NCBI GenBank assembly: GCA_946187345.1
Contig: CAMHQD010000006.1
Coordinates: 17,544 to 81,543, forward strand
Length of the DNA: 64,000 nt
Source: an uncultured Porphyromonadaceae bacterium
GTDB taxonomy: Bacteria; Bacteroidota; Bacteroidia; Bacteroidales; Muribaculaceae
Direction of reading: 5' to 3'
The translations under genes and the position numbers were made by a program. The notes under the pieces were generated by a model, which worked only from the letters and a program-made list of their open reading frames with translations, ran no database searches and was not told where the DNA came from. Positions 1 through 8,895 of this stretch are shown here, piece by piece. Positions within the stretch are counted from its first letter, which is position 1. Each line of letters opens with the position of its first letter.

Positions 1-57
1 GATTTTCAAGAGGTGTTACTATGTTACTGAATTATGTGCGGGTTAAAAATCCGTGTC

Positions 58-1569
58 TCAGAACTTGTAGTCGAGGCCGATGCCAAATACTTTGTTGGTG
101 CGCTTGAAGATGTCCGTGCCGGCGGGCATCGCCGGGTTGTTGAGGTAGTGCTCCTGGGTGCGGGTGTACTTCTTGTAGTTGGTGAAGAAGTAGCCCACGT
201 TGAGGCGCATGTGGCTGTTGATGTTCACCGCGCCGCCAAAGCCCAGCGAGTAACTGTCGCAGGCAAACGAGGTGTGGCTCTGGAAGTCGTCGCTCAGTCC
301 GTAGTCGGTGTTCTGGAAACCGGCGCTGACGGTGAAAATGCGGTTGATGTCCCACTCCAGACCGGCCAAAATCTCGTGGGTGCCGTGGGTAAGGTACTTC
401 TGCTTGTCGCCGGCCATACCCGCATGCTTGTCGTCGTAGAAGTGATACTCCACGGCGGCGCGCAGTTTCTTGGGCAAAATCTCATATCCGGCGGCGAGAT
501 AAAGCACGCTGGGCAGGTCGTTGGGAGTGTTCACGCCGTGTTTGTAGGGCTCCATAGAGGCCGACAAGTCGTCGGAGTGCTCACCCAGGGCCTCGGTGAC
601 GAGTTCCTTGGTGTCGTTCTCGATGTTGAGGTTGGTCTTGAACTCATATTTCGCGGCCAGAGAGAGGCCTTTCCACCTGAAGTTCACGCCGAGGATAGGG
701 GTGACACCCCAGCCGGTCTGGTCGGTGTTGAGCGCGACGTGGGTCAGGCCACCCTCCGCGCCGATTTTCTGCACCAGCGGCAGGTAGGCCGCCTGCTGCT
801 CGGGAGGCAGCTTGGCGATGACTGCGGCGGCCTTCTGGGTAATGGCGCTGCTCAGGCTCGCGTCAATGTGGCCCTTGTAGTTGCCGTTAAAGTAGTTGAC
901 ACGCAGTCCGGCGAACGCGCTCAGGTTCTTGGTGATCTGGAACGCGCCGCCCAACTGTCCGCCGAAGATGTACTGGCGGCCCTTCATCGACGAGTTGATC
1001 GAGTACATGTCCGGAGTGAGGGCGTCGGCATCCAGCAGAGCCTTGAGTTCGGGGCGTGCCGCCAGCATGGCTGCCGTCTTGCTGTAGATGCCGGCCATCA
1101 CCGACGCGTCAAACAGCGACAGACCGTCCTCAAAGTTGCACTTGCCGCCGCCGCCGACAATGCCGAAGAAGGCGCTGGCGGCCCAGCGGTTGCGCTTATA
1201 CACGGCGTATAGGCTGGGAATAACGGGCGCGGTAGCCTTGCCGTTGTATTCGCGCCATGGCATCACTTTGCCGTTGAATTCGCGGTTATAGGTGTTGCCG
1301 TCATTGACGTAGGCAAACATCGGGAATGACGTTTCCACATCGCGGGTCTGGAAGGCACTCTGGATGTTGAGCGAGAGCGTCCAGCCCTCGTGGTCGATAA
1401 ACGCCGTGCCGGCCGGATTGCTATAGACGGCGTCAATCTCGTTGGTCGCGCCGCGGGCCATCATTCGCTGCCAGGCGATACTCTGATTGGTGTTGTGCAG
1501 CAGGCCGCCGGCCATCGCGCCGCTTGTTGCGGCAGTGAGCAATATTGCCGCGATAAATATTCTCTTCAT
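58..1569 (-). CDS. OmpP1/FadL/TodX family outer-membrane transporter
   Basis: The 503-residue product starts with a signal peptide (MKRIFIAAILLTAATSGAMAG) and continues with the FadL-type N-terminus, including NTNQSIAWQRMMARGATNEI and the YSNPAGTAF segment that is characteristic of this family. The rest alternates amphipathic strands and ends in an aromatic residue (DYKF), as expected for a 14-strand barrel. FadL relatives carry hydrophobic compounds across the outer membrane; the substrate here cannot be read from sequence. The gene stands alone, with a -7 box about 40 bases upstream of the start. The long plus-strand ORF over it is a shadow. Family assignment is good, exact substrate unknown. 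Confidence 0.88.
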   Translation of the reverse strand: MKRIFIAAILLTAATSGAMAGGLLHNTNQSIAWQRMMARGATNEIDAVYSNPAGTAFIDHEGWTLSLNIQSAFQTRDVETSFPMFAYVNDGNTYNREFNGKVMPWREYNGKATAPVIPSLYAVYKRNRWAASAFFGIVGGGGKCNFEDGLSLFDASVMAGIYSKTAAMLAARPELKALLDADALTPDMYSINSSMKGRQYIFGGQLGGAFQITKNLSAFAGLRVNYFNGNYKGHIDASLSSAITQKAAAVIAKLPPEQQAAYLPLVQKIGAEGGLTHVALNTDQTGWGVTPILGVNFRWKGLSLAAKYEFKTNLNIENDTKELVTEALGEHSDDLSASMEPYKHGVNTPNDLPSVLYLAAGYEILPKKLRAAVEYHFYDDKHAGMAGDKQKYLTHGTHEILAGLEWDINRIFTVSAGFQNTDYGLSDDFQSHTSFACDSYSLGFGGAVNINSHMRLNVGYFFTNYKKYTRTQEHYLNNPAMPAGTDIFKRTNKVFGIGLDYKF

Positions 1570-1607
1570 AGTCGTAAAAAGTTTACCGTTATTTGGAAAT
1601 CGTGGCG

Positions 1608-1615
1608 CAAAATTA
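1608..1615 (-). promoter_or_regulatory. Bacteroidetes -7 box for the FadL-like gene
   Basis: On the minus strand this reads TAATTTTG, matching TAnnTTTG, 38 bases upstream of the ATG at 1569. No well-spaced -33 TTTG is obvious. Confidence 0.5.
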
Positions 1616-1737
1616 CAATCACATTACACATCACAAGCCTCAAAAGCGGTGAAAAACGCAAAAAAACACGATTTAGAGCAAAAAATTACAAAAATTAACA
1701 ATTCAAATTGCCTGATATTACCATTTCCCCTCCACTA

Positions 1738-1769
1738 TTTTGTCGTATACCGATTAATTTGTAACTTTG
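1738..1769 (+). promoter_or_regulatory. Promoter of the toxin-antitoxin pair
   Basis: TTTTG at 1738-1742 and TAACTTTG at 1762-1769 with a 19-base spacer match the Bacteroidetes -33/-7 consensus. The antitoxin ATG follows 26 bases later. Confidence 0.65.
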
Positions 1770-1795
1770 CATTATCAAACAAAAAAGAAAAGAAT

Positions 1796-2068
1796 ATGGC
1801 AACATTAGCGCAAAGAATATCGGAAACTCCAATCGCCCCCTATTTGCAATTGCTGAATGAAATGACAGTTGAGCAGAAGCAGATAGTGGTAATGTATATT
1901 ACAGAGCAGATTGAGCGCTCCGCCCGGCAAATGTCGGCAGAGGAAGAGATACGCGAAAAGTATAAAGGGTTGCGGGTCTCTCCCGAAATACACCGGTTGC
2001 GGGGCTGCATCAAATTGAATGAGGAAGATCTTGCAGACGAACGCACTCAATATATTCTGCGCAAATGA
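1796..2068 (+). CDS. Putative antitoxin of a PIN-type toxin-antitoxin pair
   Basis: A 90-residue protein beginning MATLAQRISETPIAPYLQLL. The ORF track begins it far upstream at 1487, but the promoter at 1738-1769 lies inside that extension, so the ATG at 1796 is the start. It is charged and mostly helical, with no obvious DNA-binding motif. Its stop overlaps the start of the PIN-domain gene by ATGA, the typical antitoxin-toxin arrangement in which the antitoxin is made first. Base composition is clearly more AT-rich than the glycosyltransferase downstream. Assignment rests on size, order and coupling to the PIN gene, not on a recognised antitoxin fold. Confidence 0.6.
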   Translation: MATLAQRISETPIAPYLQLLNEMTVEQKQIVVMYITEQIERSARQMSAEEEIREKYKGLRVSPEIHRLRGCIKLNEEDLADERTQYILRK

Positions 2069-2489
2069 AACGGGTTTTTCTTGACACCAATATCTTGCTG
2101 GACTGTGCTCTTGATCGCGATAAGGCAGACTATGCCGAGAATATTTTAGAACTGGGCCAGCAAGGATTGATAAACTTGCGGCGTCCTATCTTTCATATGC
2201 AAATATGGGATATATATTGCGGCATCATTCTGTTGATGAAATTTATAACTTAATCAGTTTGATGCGGCAACCAGTGGAAGTCTTGCCGTGTGATGCGTCA
2301 CAACTTGATTTAGGGCTTGGAACCAAAGTAAAAGATTTCGAGGATATGTTGCAATATCAGTGTGCCAAGGCCGGTGGTTGTGATGTGATTGTGACAAATA
2401 ATAAGAGGGATTTTCATCAGTTTTGTGATGTGCCTGTATTAACGTCTGAAGAATTTCTTCTGACATTTGAGTATAAGCAGAAACAATAA
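2065..2489 (+). pseudogene. Frameshifted PIN-domain toxin (VapC-like)
   Basis: The first part (2065 onward) reads MKRVFLDTNILLDCALDR, the PIN opening with the first catalytic aspartate. The reading then has to move to another frame near 2178-2181 to continue as ASYLSYANMGYILRH and on to DVIVTNNKRDF, which holds the C-terminal PIN motif. Joining the two frames at GLINL/ASYLSY gives a contiguous domain of about 140 residues, so one base appears to be missing. There is no slippery heptamer that would suggest programmed frameshifting. The stop overlaps the next start as TAATG. Either the toxin has been inactivated while the antitoxin stays intact, or the base is an assembly error. Confidence 0.8.
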
Positions 2490-3454
2490 TGGAAACGCGT
2501 CCCAAAGTATCGGTTATTGTGCCGATTTATCGCACCGAGGCCACTGTGCAGCGCACCATCGACAGCCTGCGGGCCCAGTCGCTCCAAGACTTCGAGGCAA
2601 TCCTCGTTGACGACGGCACGCCCGACGGCGCCGGCGCCATCGCCGACGCGGCCGCGGCCGCCGACCCGCGCTTCCGCGTCATCCATCAGGAGAACCGCGG
2701 TCTGGCCGAGGCCCGCAAGAGCGGCCAGCGTGTGGCCACGGGTGTGTATCACATGCACCTCGACAGTGACGACACGCTCGCCCCGGACGGTCTGCGGGTG
2801 ATGTATGATTTTGCCATAACCGAGGATTTAGATGTGGTCTACCCCGGCTTCACGCGCATCATCGGCGACAAACGCTTTGAGATCGCTCCGCGGGAGGGCC
2901 GCTCTGTCATCAAGCCGCGAGAGATGATCGACTTGATGCTGGACCAGGAATTCCGTTACATCGCCGGTATGTGCTTTGCCAAGCATGAGTTGTGGCATGA
3001 CCTTGATGACATCTTTCCGTCGTCCGAAGTGCGCCTGCCCAGCGAGGATATTCCTGTCAACTTCCACCTTGTATTGAGGTCACAGCGCTTGGGACTGATG
3101 GAAGAGAAAGTGTATGAATACTACTACAACCCGCAGTCGTTAAGTTCGACCGGCGCGTTTTACACCCAGGAACTGATTCACCGTTTCTTTGACGAACTGG
3201 AGCGACCGTTGCGGCAGGCGGGCCTGCTTGACGAAGTGAGCCACGCCCTTGACGAGATGAAATTGCACTACGTTGGTTTTTACGCCCGCGAGGTGGACAC
3301 GAACGACCCGTGGGTGGCTCGCCTGCGCGCCATTCCCAAGAGTGAGTTGCGGCCGAAGTATAAGGTGCTGCAGGCGCTACTATGCAACAACACGCTGCGC
3401 CACACCCTCATCGGCGCCAACCGTTGGCTCAAGCGCCTGCTGGGCCGCCTGTGA
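2489..3454 (+). CDS. Family 2 glycosyltransferase
   Basis: The 321-residue product has the GT-A opening PKVSVIVPIYRTEATVQRTI, an early LVDDGTPDG nucleotide-sugar motif and HLDSDD as the metal-binding DXD site near residue 94. It probably adds one sugar to a lipid-linked glycan on the cytoplasmic face of the membrane; donor and acceptor cannot be predicted. It begins at the stop codon of the broken PIN gene. Its much higher GC content shows a compositional break at that boundary. Its last 26 bases overlap the convergently transcribed glycosyltransferase. Confidence 0.88.
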   Translation: METRPKVSVIVPIYRTEATVQRTIDSLRAQSLQDFEAILVDDGTPDGAGAIADAAAAADPRFRVIHQENRGLAEARKSGQRVATGVYHMHLDSDDTLAPDGLRVMYDFAITEDLDVVYPGFTRIIGDKRFEIAPREGRSVIKPREMIDLMLDQEFRYIAGMCFAKHELWHDLDDIFPSSEVRLPSEDIPVNFHLVLRSQRLGLMEEKVYEYYYNPQSLSSTGAFYTQELIHRFFDELERPLRQAGLLDEVSHALDEMKLHYVGFYAREVDTNDPWVARLRAIPKSELRPKYKVLQALLCNNTLRHTLIGANRWLKRLLGRL

Positions 3455-4577
3455 TAAGGTTTTCTATTTGCCGCATGATATTTTCCGGGTCAAACATTGT
3501 CATGCGGCGGCGAGCGGCCTGGGCGATGGTGACGCGCAAGGCAGGGTCCTTGAAGAGTTTTTCCACGGCATCGGCAAAAGCCTCCGGTGTACTGTCAACA
3601 AGAATGCCTGCTCCATCGCCGATTGCCTCAGTCATACCTCCACACCGCGTTGATACGATGGGTGTGCCGAGGGTCATGGCTTCTTGCACGACAATGGGCA
3701 GCCCTTCGGCATCACTGGTGAGGCAAAGTACATCTGAAGCCGAGATGTAGGGATATGGATTGCTTTGGAAACCGTGAAATACAATACGATCGCCGATGCC
3801 CAGCTCATTGGTTAGAGCCTCTAATTCTGTTCGCAGGTCACCTTCTCCAAGAAGCCATCCTGTGACATTGATACCTCGCTGCTTAAGGATAGCGATGGCT
3901 TGCAGTAGGCGTTCCGGACGCTTGAGTGGCGAAAGGTGGCCGACAAAGGTGATAACAAAGTCGGTCTTTGGAATTTTGATTTCATCGGCATGTCGCGCGA
4001 TAGCCTCGCTATCAATGATGTTGTAGATGCAGTGTCGTGGCGTGGTGACATCCAGGGAGAAGTGTGACATCGCGTTGTGAGAGACAAACACGATATCGTT
4101 CACGTCTTGATAGAATTGTCGCTCCTGGTCTTCGTTGCGGAAGAATCTGCTGCTCCAGTGGAAGCGGCTGAAGTCGGTATGGACCCATGTGATGTTGAAC
4201 TTACCATAATCCATAATATATCGGTGTAGCATTGCCGCCGGCCCCTCCATGAACGATATGATAGTGTCGTATCGCTTGTCACCAATAAGGCGTTGCAGTT
4301 TTCGCGCCTCATATCTCTCGCGTAGCGGGGTGTGGGTTATGAGTTTCTCTACTAGCGATTTCTCTCCTTTAGGGTAGACGCTTCTCACATTGATGTAGTC
4401 GGGTATCGCCTTGAGGTGTACACCCTTGTTTCTGTAAAGAATAAGATCAACCTCAAAGTGCAATGGGTTGAGGCGCTTGAGCACTTCCAGCAATGCTCGC
4501 TCCGCACCGCCGCCACCCATCGAGTCCATGAGTATTAGAAGTTGTTGCCTACCGGCGTTGATATGTGAATTACTCAT
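3429..4577 (-). CDS. Family 4 glycosyltransferase
   Basis: A 382-residue GT-B enzyme. The N-terminal domain opens with LILMDSMGGGGAERALLEVL, a typical glycine-rich GT4 acceptor-domain loop. The C-terminal domain has VGHLSPLKRPERLLQA and SDAEGLPIVVQEAMTLGTPI, the latter containing the conserved E-X7-E region. I chose the ATG at 4577 (MSNSHINAGRQQ) over the ORF-track start at 4607 because it leaves only a short overlap with the end of the beta-helix gene upstream. Probably retaining sugar transfer to a surface polysaccharide or lipid-linked intermediate. It is likely co-transcribed with the beta-helix gene. Confidence 0.85.
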   Translation of the reverse strand: MSNSHINAGRQQLLILMDSMGGGGAERALLEVLKRLNPLHFEVDLILYRNKGVHLKAIPDYINVRSVYPKGEKSLVEKLITHTPLRERYEARKLQRLIGDKRYDTIISFMEGPAAMLHRYIMDYGKFNITWVHTDFSRFHWSSRFFRNEDQERQFYQDVNDIVFVSHNAMSHFSLDVTTPRHCIYNIIDSEAIARHADEIKIPKTDFVITFVGHLSPLKRPERLLQAIAILKQRGINVTGWLLGEGDLRTELEALTNELGIGDRIVFHGFQSNPYPYISASDVLCLTSDAEGLPIVVQEAMTLGTPIVSTRCGGMTEAIGDGAGILVDSTPEAFADAVEKLFKDPALRVTIAQAARRRMTMFDPENIMRQIENLITGGPAGA

Positions 4578-6258
4578 AATAATCTCTATAAAGTTTTCGC
4601 TTCCCAATATTCAACCCCTCCGGCAGCCACTGCCGGTTGCTGATGCCGCTCAGGCGGTTGCCTCCAACTTCCAGTCGCTCGAAACGCATTGAGTGCAGGT
4701 CGGTATTTTTATCGTAATGGGTGATCAGTGACCCGCCGTGTCTTGAGGTGGAATTGACGGTGTTGCCGGTAAAAACGAGAGTGCCCTCATTGGCGAACTC
4801 CTGCAATAGAACCTCATAGTGTGATGAGTTGAACACGTTACCGGTGAAGGTGAGGTCGGCGCGCCGCAAACCGCGACAGAAGATGCGCGTGTCGCCGGTG
4901 AATGTGTTGCCTGTGGCCGTGAGGCGAGCGTGGTCCACACCATCGCCACCGGCAAATTGACCAATCTTGGAAATGCCGTCAAACTCATTGTCGGTTAGCG
5001 TCAAGTCGCAACCTCTGTTTTGAGCCCACACGAGCAGTGGCCCAAAGAGTTTGCGGTCAATGGTTTGGCTACGCGAGGTGAGCGAGTTGCCGGTGTAAAG
5101 CACACGCGCGCCGTCAATAATCAGGTGGTAATGGCCGTTGTCGCCATGCTTGCTGCGGTAGAGGCAATCGGTGGTGATTGTGTTGTCGCTGAAGACGACC
5201 GCCTCTTTGTCGCCGCTTGACGCGTCGTGCACTTCAAAGTCGCTGTGTGAGCGGCCCTCAAAGCCCGCGCGTGAGGTGAAGGTGAACTTGTTACCGCTCA
5301 CGTTGACTCGCTCGTGCCTGTCGTGCTCATCGTAGTGTATTGACAACAACGAGTTGATTGGCGCATCTATATAGAAGTTGTTGTTCTCCACGCGGATGTC
5401 ACTCCAGTGGATCGCGGCGTGAATTTTATGTCTCAAATTTTCGCCAAAACCGTACATGGTGAACTGTACCGACCATGAGTCCTGTTGCCTGGCCCCCTTA
5501 AAGGGGATGAAGCGGAAATCGTTGTCGGCAATGGTGATATTATGCTTGCGCCCGGTTGTCGGCAAAGGATCTGAGTTGTCATCGCCGGCTTCCCAAATGG
5601 CAATGGCCTCGTCATCGCCGTACTTGTAGATTTTGTTTCCGGTGATTGACACATTAATATTGTCGCGTCGCAGCCAAATGATGCCTCCGGCACCGCTGTT
5701 GTTATAATTTACCAACTCATTATTGCTGATGACGACATTGCTACACACCATGAATTCCAATGTTGTACACACAACGTTCTTCAAGTGGCTGCTGACATTA
5801 TTTATTTTGACACCGTCAACGTGTATCAAGCGCACCGCGACTTTCGGGTTATTCAGGTCCCACCAGATATCATTGTGCTCGTCGGTATCGATGCTCAAGT
5901 CGCTGATTTCGGCGCTGAGAGGTTTACCTTTTTTACCTTGGATGGCAATAATATGGTTTTCGGAGTAATCGGCGCCTTTTTTCAGCAAGATGCGGGACAC
6001 GCCGGCTCCTTGACCTTTAATGAACGTGTGGGTGATAAACTTCACCGGGCCATCAATAATGTAATCTCCTTTGCCAAAAGTGACGTAAACCGTGTCGCCG
6101 CGCGACAGGCCTCTCAACTGGCTCTGTAGCCGCGTGGTCACGTTCTCGCCGCTATGATTGAACGTGATGACTTTAGTGCGGGCCGTGGCTATAGGCGCCA
6201 TTACCATCAAAAGGCAATGCACTGCAAGCAGGTACAAATATTTACAGTTTGTTATCAT
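4570..6258 (-). CDS. Secreted right-handed parallel beta-helix protein
   Basis: A 562-residue protein with an N-terminal signal segment (LYLLAVHCLLMVMAPIATA). From about residue 75 it shows repeated short strands with asparagine ladders (ITGNKIYKYGDDEAIAIWEA, VSGNKFTFTSR, LTLTDNEFDG, LTFTGNVFNSS), the signature of a right-handed beta-helix. Such proteins are polysaccharide lyases, hydrolases, epimerases or carbohydrate binders; no catalytic set can be named with confidence. It is divergent from the dockerin-CotH gene and directly upstream of a GT4 gene, which suggests a role in surface glycan modification or binding. Confidence 0.78.
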   Translation of the reverse strand: MITNCKYLYLLAVHCLLMVMAPIATARTKVITFNHSGENVTTRLQSQLRGLSRGDTVYVTFGKGDYIIDGPVKFITHTFIKGQGAGVSRILLKKGADYSENHIIAIQGKKGKPLSAEISDLSIDTDEHNDIWWDLNNPKVAVRLIHVDGVKINNVSSHLKNVVCTTLEFMVCSNVVISNNELVNYNNSGAGGIIWLRRDNINVSITGNKIYKYGDDEAIAIWEAGDDNSDPLPTTGRKHNITIADNDFRFIPFKGARQQDSWSVQFTMYGFGENLRHKIHAAIHWSDIRVENNNFYIDAPINSLLSIHYDEHDRHERVNVSGNKFTFTSRAGFEGRSHSDFEVHDASSGDKEAVVFSDNTITTDCLYRSKHGDNGHYHLIIDGARVLYTGNSLTSRSQTIDRKLFGPLLVWAQNRGCDLTLTDNEFDGISKIGQFAGGDGVDHARLTATGNTFTGDTRIFCRGLRRADLTFTGNVFNSSHYEVLLQEFANEGTLVFTGNTVNSTSRHGGSLITHYDKNTDLHSMRFERLEVGGNRLSGISNRQWLPEGLNIGKRKLYRDYYE

Positions 6259-6284
6259 ATAAAAAAATCAAATCAATTGCATTA

Positions 6285-6292
6285 CAAAAGTA
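6285..6292 (-). promoter_or_regulatory. -7 box for the beta-helix gene
   Basis: TACTTTTG on the minus strand, 27 bases upstream of the ATG at 6258. It lies in the AT-rich divergent region shared with the CotH gene. Confidence 0.55.
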
Positions 6293-6351
6293 GTGTTTTT
6301 TTGTTAAAGAACGAAATCCATTATTATTATTGTTCTTTTTTTATTTTTTTG

Positions 6352-6359
6352 TAACTTTG
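6352..6359 (+). promoter_or_regulatory. -7 box for the CotH gene
   Basis: TAACTTTG preceded by a long T-rich tract, 54 bases upstream of the ATG at 6414. Confidence 0.55.
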
Positions 6360-6413
6360 TCACTTGAATTATATAAATTAAATTATTGATGATAATAGTT
6401 ACGGAGTTTTGAG

Positions 6414-7871
6414 ATGGAAAAACGTTATCTTTTGCTGATTATCACGCTGTTACTCTTACCACAAACAGTAGTGGCCATTCCGGCTCAAGGCACGAATCGA
6501 CGCGCCGACGTGAATCGCGACGGCAATCTGGATGTAGGCGATGTCAACACTATACTACAAGTAATATTAGACAACCAGTCATCGGCATACGATTGTGATA
6601 TCAACAGCGATGGCCGCTTGGATGTGGGCGATGTAAACGATGTGCTGGGCCTTATTCTGAATCCGGAGCCGTTTTATGACCCGGAGCAATATCTGAGCCG
6701 CACTTTACCTGTACTATACATCAATACAGATGGGTTTCGTCAAATCAATAGCAAGGATGTCTATTTGAGAGCCACCTATTGGCTTGACCCGATGGCTCAG
6801 CCGGGAGTGGCGGCCATCGGCTCTGTTGACACTCCACTATCAATGCAGATAAAGGGTAGGGGTAATATCACTTGGATATCGCATGAGAAGAAACCTTACC
6901 GTATCAAATTGGATTCCAAACAACCGCTTATGGGAATGAGCCCAAACAAGCACTTTGTGCTAATGGCGCACATCAATGATGGTAATGAGTTCTTTAAAGA
7001 TGAAATCGGTTTTGAGTTCAGTAGGCGCATTGGCATGCCTTACACTGTGCGACAACATCCGATTGAATTGGTACTCAATGGAAACTATGTAGGCCTCTAT
7101 GATTTGTGTGAGAAAATCCGCATCGATAAGAATCGGGTTAACATAGAGGAGCAAAAAGACAAAGAAACACGAGAAGACAAGGTTAGTGGAGGATGGCTCA
7201 TGGAAATTGATAATTACTGGTGGGAACAGGAATTTGTCGAACTGCCCGAGAAGAAAGGAAAGCCGTTATACATCAGTTTCCAATCGCCTGAAGTGTTATC
7301 GACAGTTCAACGAAACTATGTCACCGACTTTCTTACCAAAGTCCACAACGCGGTGAACTGCGAGGATAAAACGGACAACACTTGGGAAAAATACATTGAC
7401 AAAGTGTCGTTGGCAAAGTATTATATCGTCAATGAAATTATGGATAATACCGAGTCTTTCAGCGGCAGTTGCTATATGTATAAAGATTTCGGGGATGCCA
7501 CCAAACTGATGTTTGGTCCTGTGTGGGATTTCGGTAGTGCCGCAGCCGGAGAGTGGGCCGGTCGTGGTGAGAAATTCTTATACGAAGACGTGCCGATCTA
7601 TGTGGCAAACCACTGGATTGAGGAAATGGTGAAGTTTCCGGCGTTTATGGATTGCGTGCGAGAACAATGGCAGTTTCTTGAACAGTCAGGCGGTCTGGAT
7701 TTTGACAACTATCTTGACGAGTGGGTGAATCACATCAAGAAAGCATGTGAAAGTGAGTATAAACGCTGGCCTAAAGACAGCCAAGCAAACAATATCGAGA
7801 ATAATAAACGTTACTTCTCACAATCCTTGAAGTCTAAAATTGCCTTCTTGAAACAACAATGGTCTGAATAG
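6414..7871 (+). CDS. Secreted dockerin-like plus CotH kinase domain protein
   Basis: The 485-residue protein starts with a signal peptide (residues 1-22). Residues about 29-82 hold two F-hand calcium loops, DVNRDGNLDVGDVN and DINSDGRLDVGDVN, forming a full type I dockerin-like module. The remainder is a CotH domain: LSMQIKGRGNITW, a PYRIKLD strand, LVLNGNYVGLYDLCEKI and the late KLMFGPVWDFGSA motif that carries the metal-binding aspartate. CotH proteins of spore-formers are atypical secreted protein kinases; in Bacteroidales they occur in extracellular proteins of unclear substrate. Its neighbours make surface glycan, so a role in the cell-surface matrix is plausible but unproven. Confidence 0.85.
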   Translation: MEKRYLLLIITLLLLPQTVVAIPAQGTNRRADVNRDGNLDVGDVNTILQVILDNQSSAYDCDINSDGRLDVGDVNDVLGLILNPEPFYDPEQYLSRTLPVLYINTDGFRQINSKDVYLRATYWLDPMAQPGVAAIGSVDTPLSMQIKGRGNITWISHEKKPYRIKLDSKQPLMGMSPNKHFVLMAHINDGNEFFKDEIGFEFSRRIGMPYTVRQHPIELVLNGNYVGLYDLCEKIRIDKNRVNIEEQKDKETREDKVSGGWLMEIDNYWWEQEFVELPEKKGKPLYISFQSPEVLSTVQRNYVTDFLTKVHNAVNCEDKTDNTWEKYIDKVSLAKYYIVNEIMDNTESFSGSCYMYKDFGDATKLMFGPVWDFGSAAAGEWAGRGEKFLYEDVPIYVANHWIEEMVKFPAFMDCVREQWQFLEQSGGLDFDNYLDEWVNHIKKACESEYKRWPKDSQANNIENNKRYFSQSLKSKIAFLKQQWSE

Positions 7872-7881
7872 CCGCTGATTG

Positions 7882-8895
7882 TCAGAACAGACGTTCAAGC
7901 CACTGAACTTTGGCGTGGGTCATCAGGTAGTTGATGACCACACCTATGGCAAGGCTCGCCGCAGCCATGGCGCACCACACGGCCCAAACGTCGGACGGCG
8001 CGAATGGGAGTGGCCACAGCCGCAATGCGGCATATCCCGCGAGCATGTGCACAAAGTAGATGATGGTGCTGTAACGCCGCAGCCTCAGCCACCACGCACT
8101 GCTTGGCACCTGAATCAGCAACGCGGCCACAAACACCGCCATGCCCGAAATCTGTTTCCAAAACGGAAGATGAGACACAAACAGAGTCACCCCAGCCAAC
8201 AGGCAAAGAGCCACAGTTCCACAATTAACAATCCGCTCTCTCCAACGGTAGATAGCAATGCCGGCCAACAGGAACAGAATGGCGGCGAACGGGCGCCATG
8301 CAATGTAACGCAAGGCATAGGCCGCATAGCGCACCAACCTCTCGCTTGAGGTCAACAACGGTGTGTCGCAATCAATCATCCAATCGACTATAGCCGATAG
8401 CGCGCCAAGCGCCACCAACCAAAGCACACTCCAATTGTGGCGCAGCACAAAGGCGATTGTCGCGGTAGAAACAGCCATCGAAAACACAAACCACAACGGC
8501 CATGAGTAGGGAGACTCGCCAAAAAACAACACTCCGGCAACGTAGTCAAAGATAAAGCGGCCGGCTGTGTCTTGCGTGAGCGTGAACTCAATCACGGCAA
8601 TCGGCAGAAAAACGAGTAACCAGCGCAAATAAAGCATAGCATACTTGCGGCCGGCCGATGAGAAGATGGCGGCCTGCTCTTGACGGGATTTTGCCGTGTC
8701 TAACTTGCGCCCCAACAAATAGCCGGATGTTATGAAAAAGAAAGGAACGGCAAGGCATAGCGCATAGTTTGCCGCATCCCATGTGAAAGAGATGCCGCAC
8801 AATGCTCTGGCGTGGATTGCCACCACTAAAAACGCCATCACAAACTTGAAGATGTCGACTGTTTTCAGTTGCGTCATATTTCTAATCTCTAACAT
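7882..8895 (-). CDS. Acyltransferase family 3 membrane protein
   Basis: A 337-residue integral membrane protein with about ten hydrophobic segments. The N-terminal helix reads VDIFKFVMAFLVVAIHARAL, with the conserved basic/histidine region of acyltransferase-3 enzymes (usually OafA/NodX-like O-acetylation from acetyl-CoA). The start may be the ATG at 8895, which directly abuts the upstream stop codon, or MTQLK at 8877. It is the second of two tandem acyltransferases at the downstream end of the exopolysaccharide cluster. Probably acetylates a sugar of the surface polysaccharide. It converges on the CotH gene with ten bases between stops. Confidence 0.82.
   Translation of the reverse strand: MLEIRNMTQLKTVDIFKFVMAFLVVAIHARALCGISFTWDAANYALCLAVPFFFITSGYLLGRKLDTAKSRQEQAAIFSSAGRKYAMLYLRWLLVFLPIAVIEFTLTQDTAGRFIFDYVAGVLFFGESPYSWPLWFVFSMAVSTATIAFVLRHNWSVLWLVALGALSAIVDWMIDCDTPLLTSSERLVRYAAYALRYIAWRPFAAILFLLAGIAIYRWRERIVNCGTVALCLLAGVTLFVSHLPFWKQISGMAVFVAALLIQVPSSAWWLRLRRYSTIIYFVHMLAGYAALRLWPLPFAPSDVWAVWCAMAAASLAIGVVINYLMTHAKVQWLERLF

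Noticed and set aside
34-1212. 392-codon plus-strand ORF
   Set aside because: It is antisense to the FadL-like gene, has no family features and reflects high-GC codon bias of the real gene.
2170-2190. Programmed frameshift in the PIN gene
   Set aside because: No slippery heptamer or downstream structure is present, so a mutation or assembly error is more likely.
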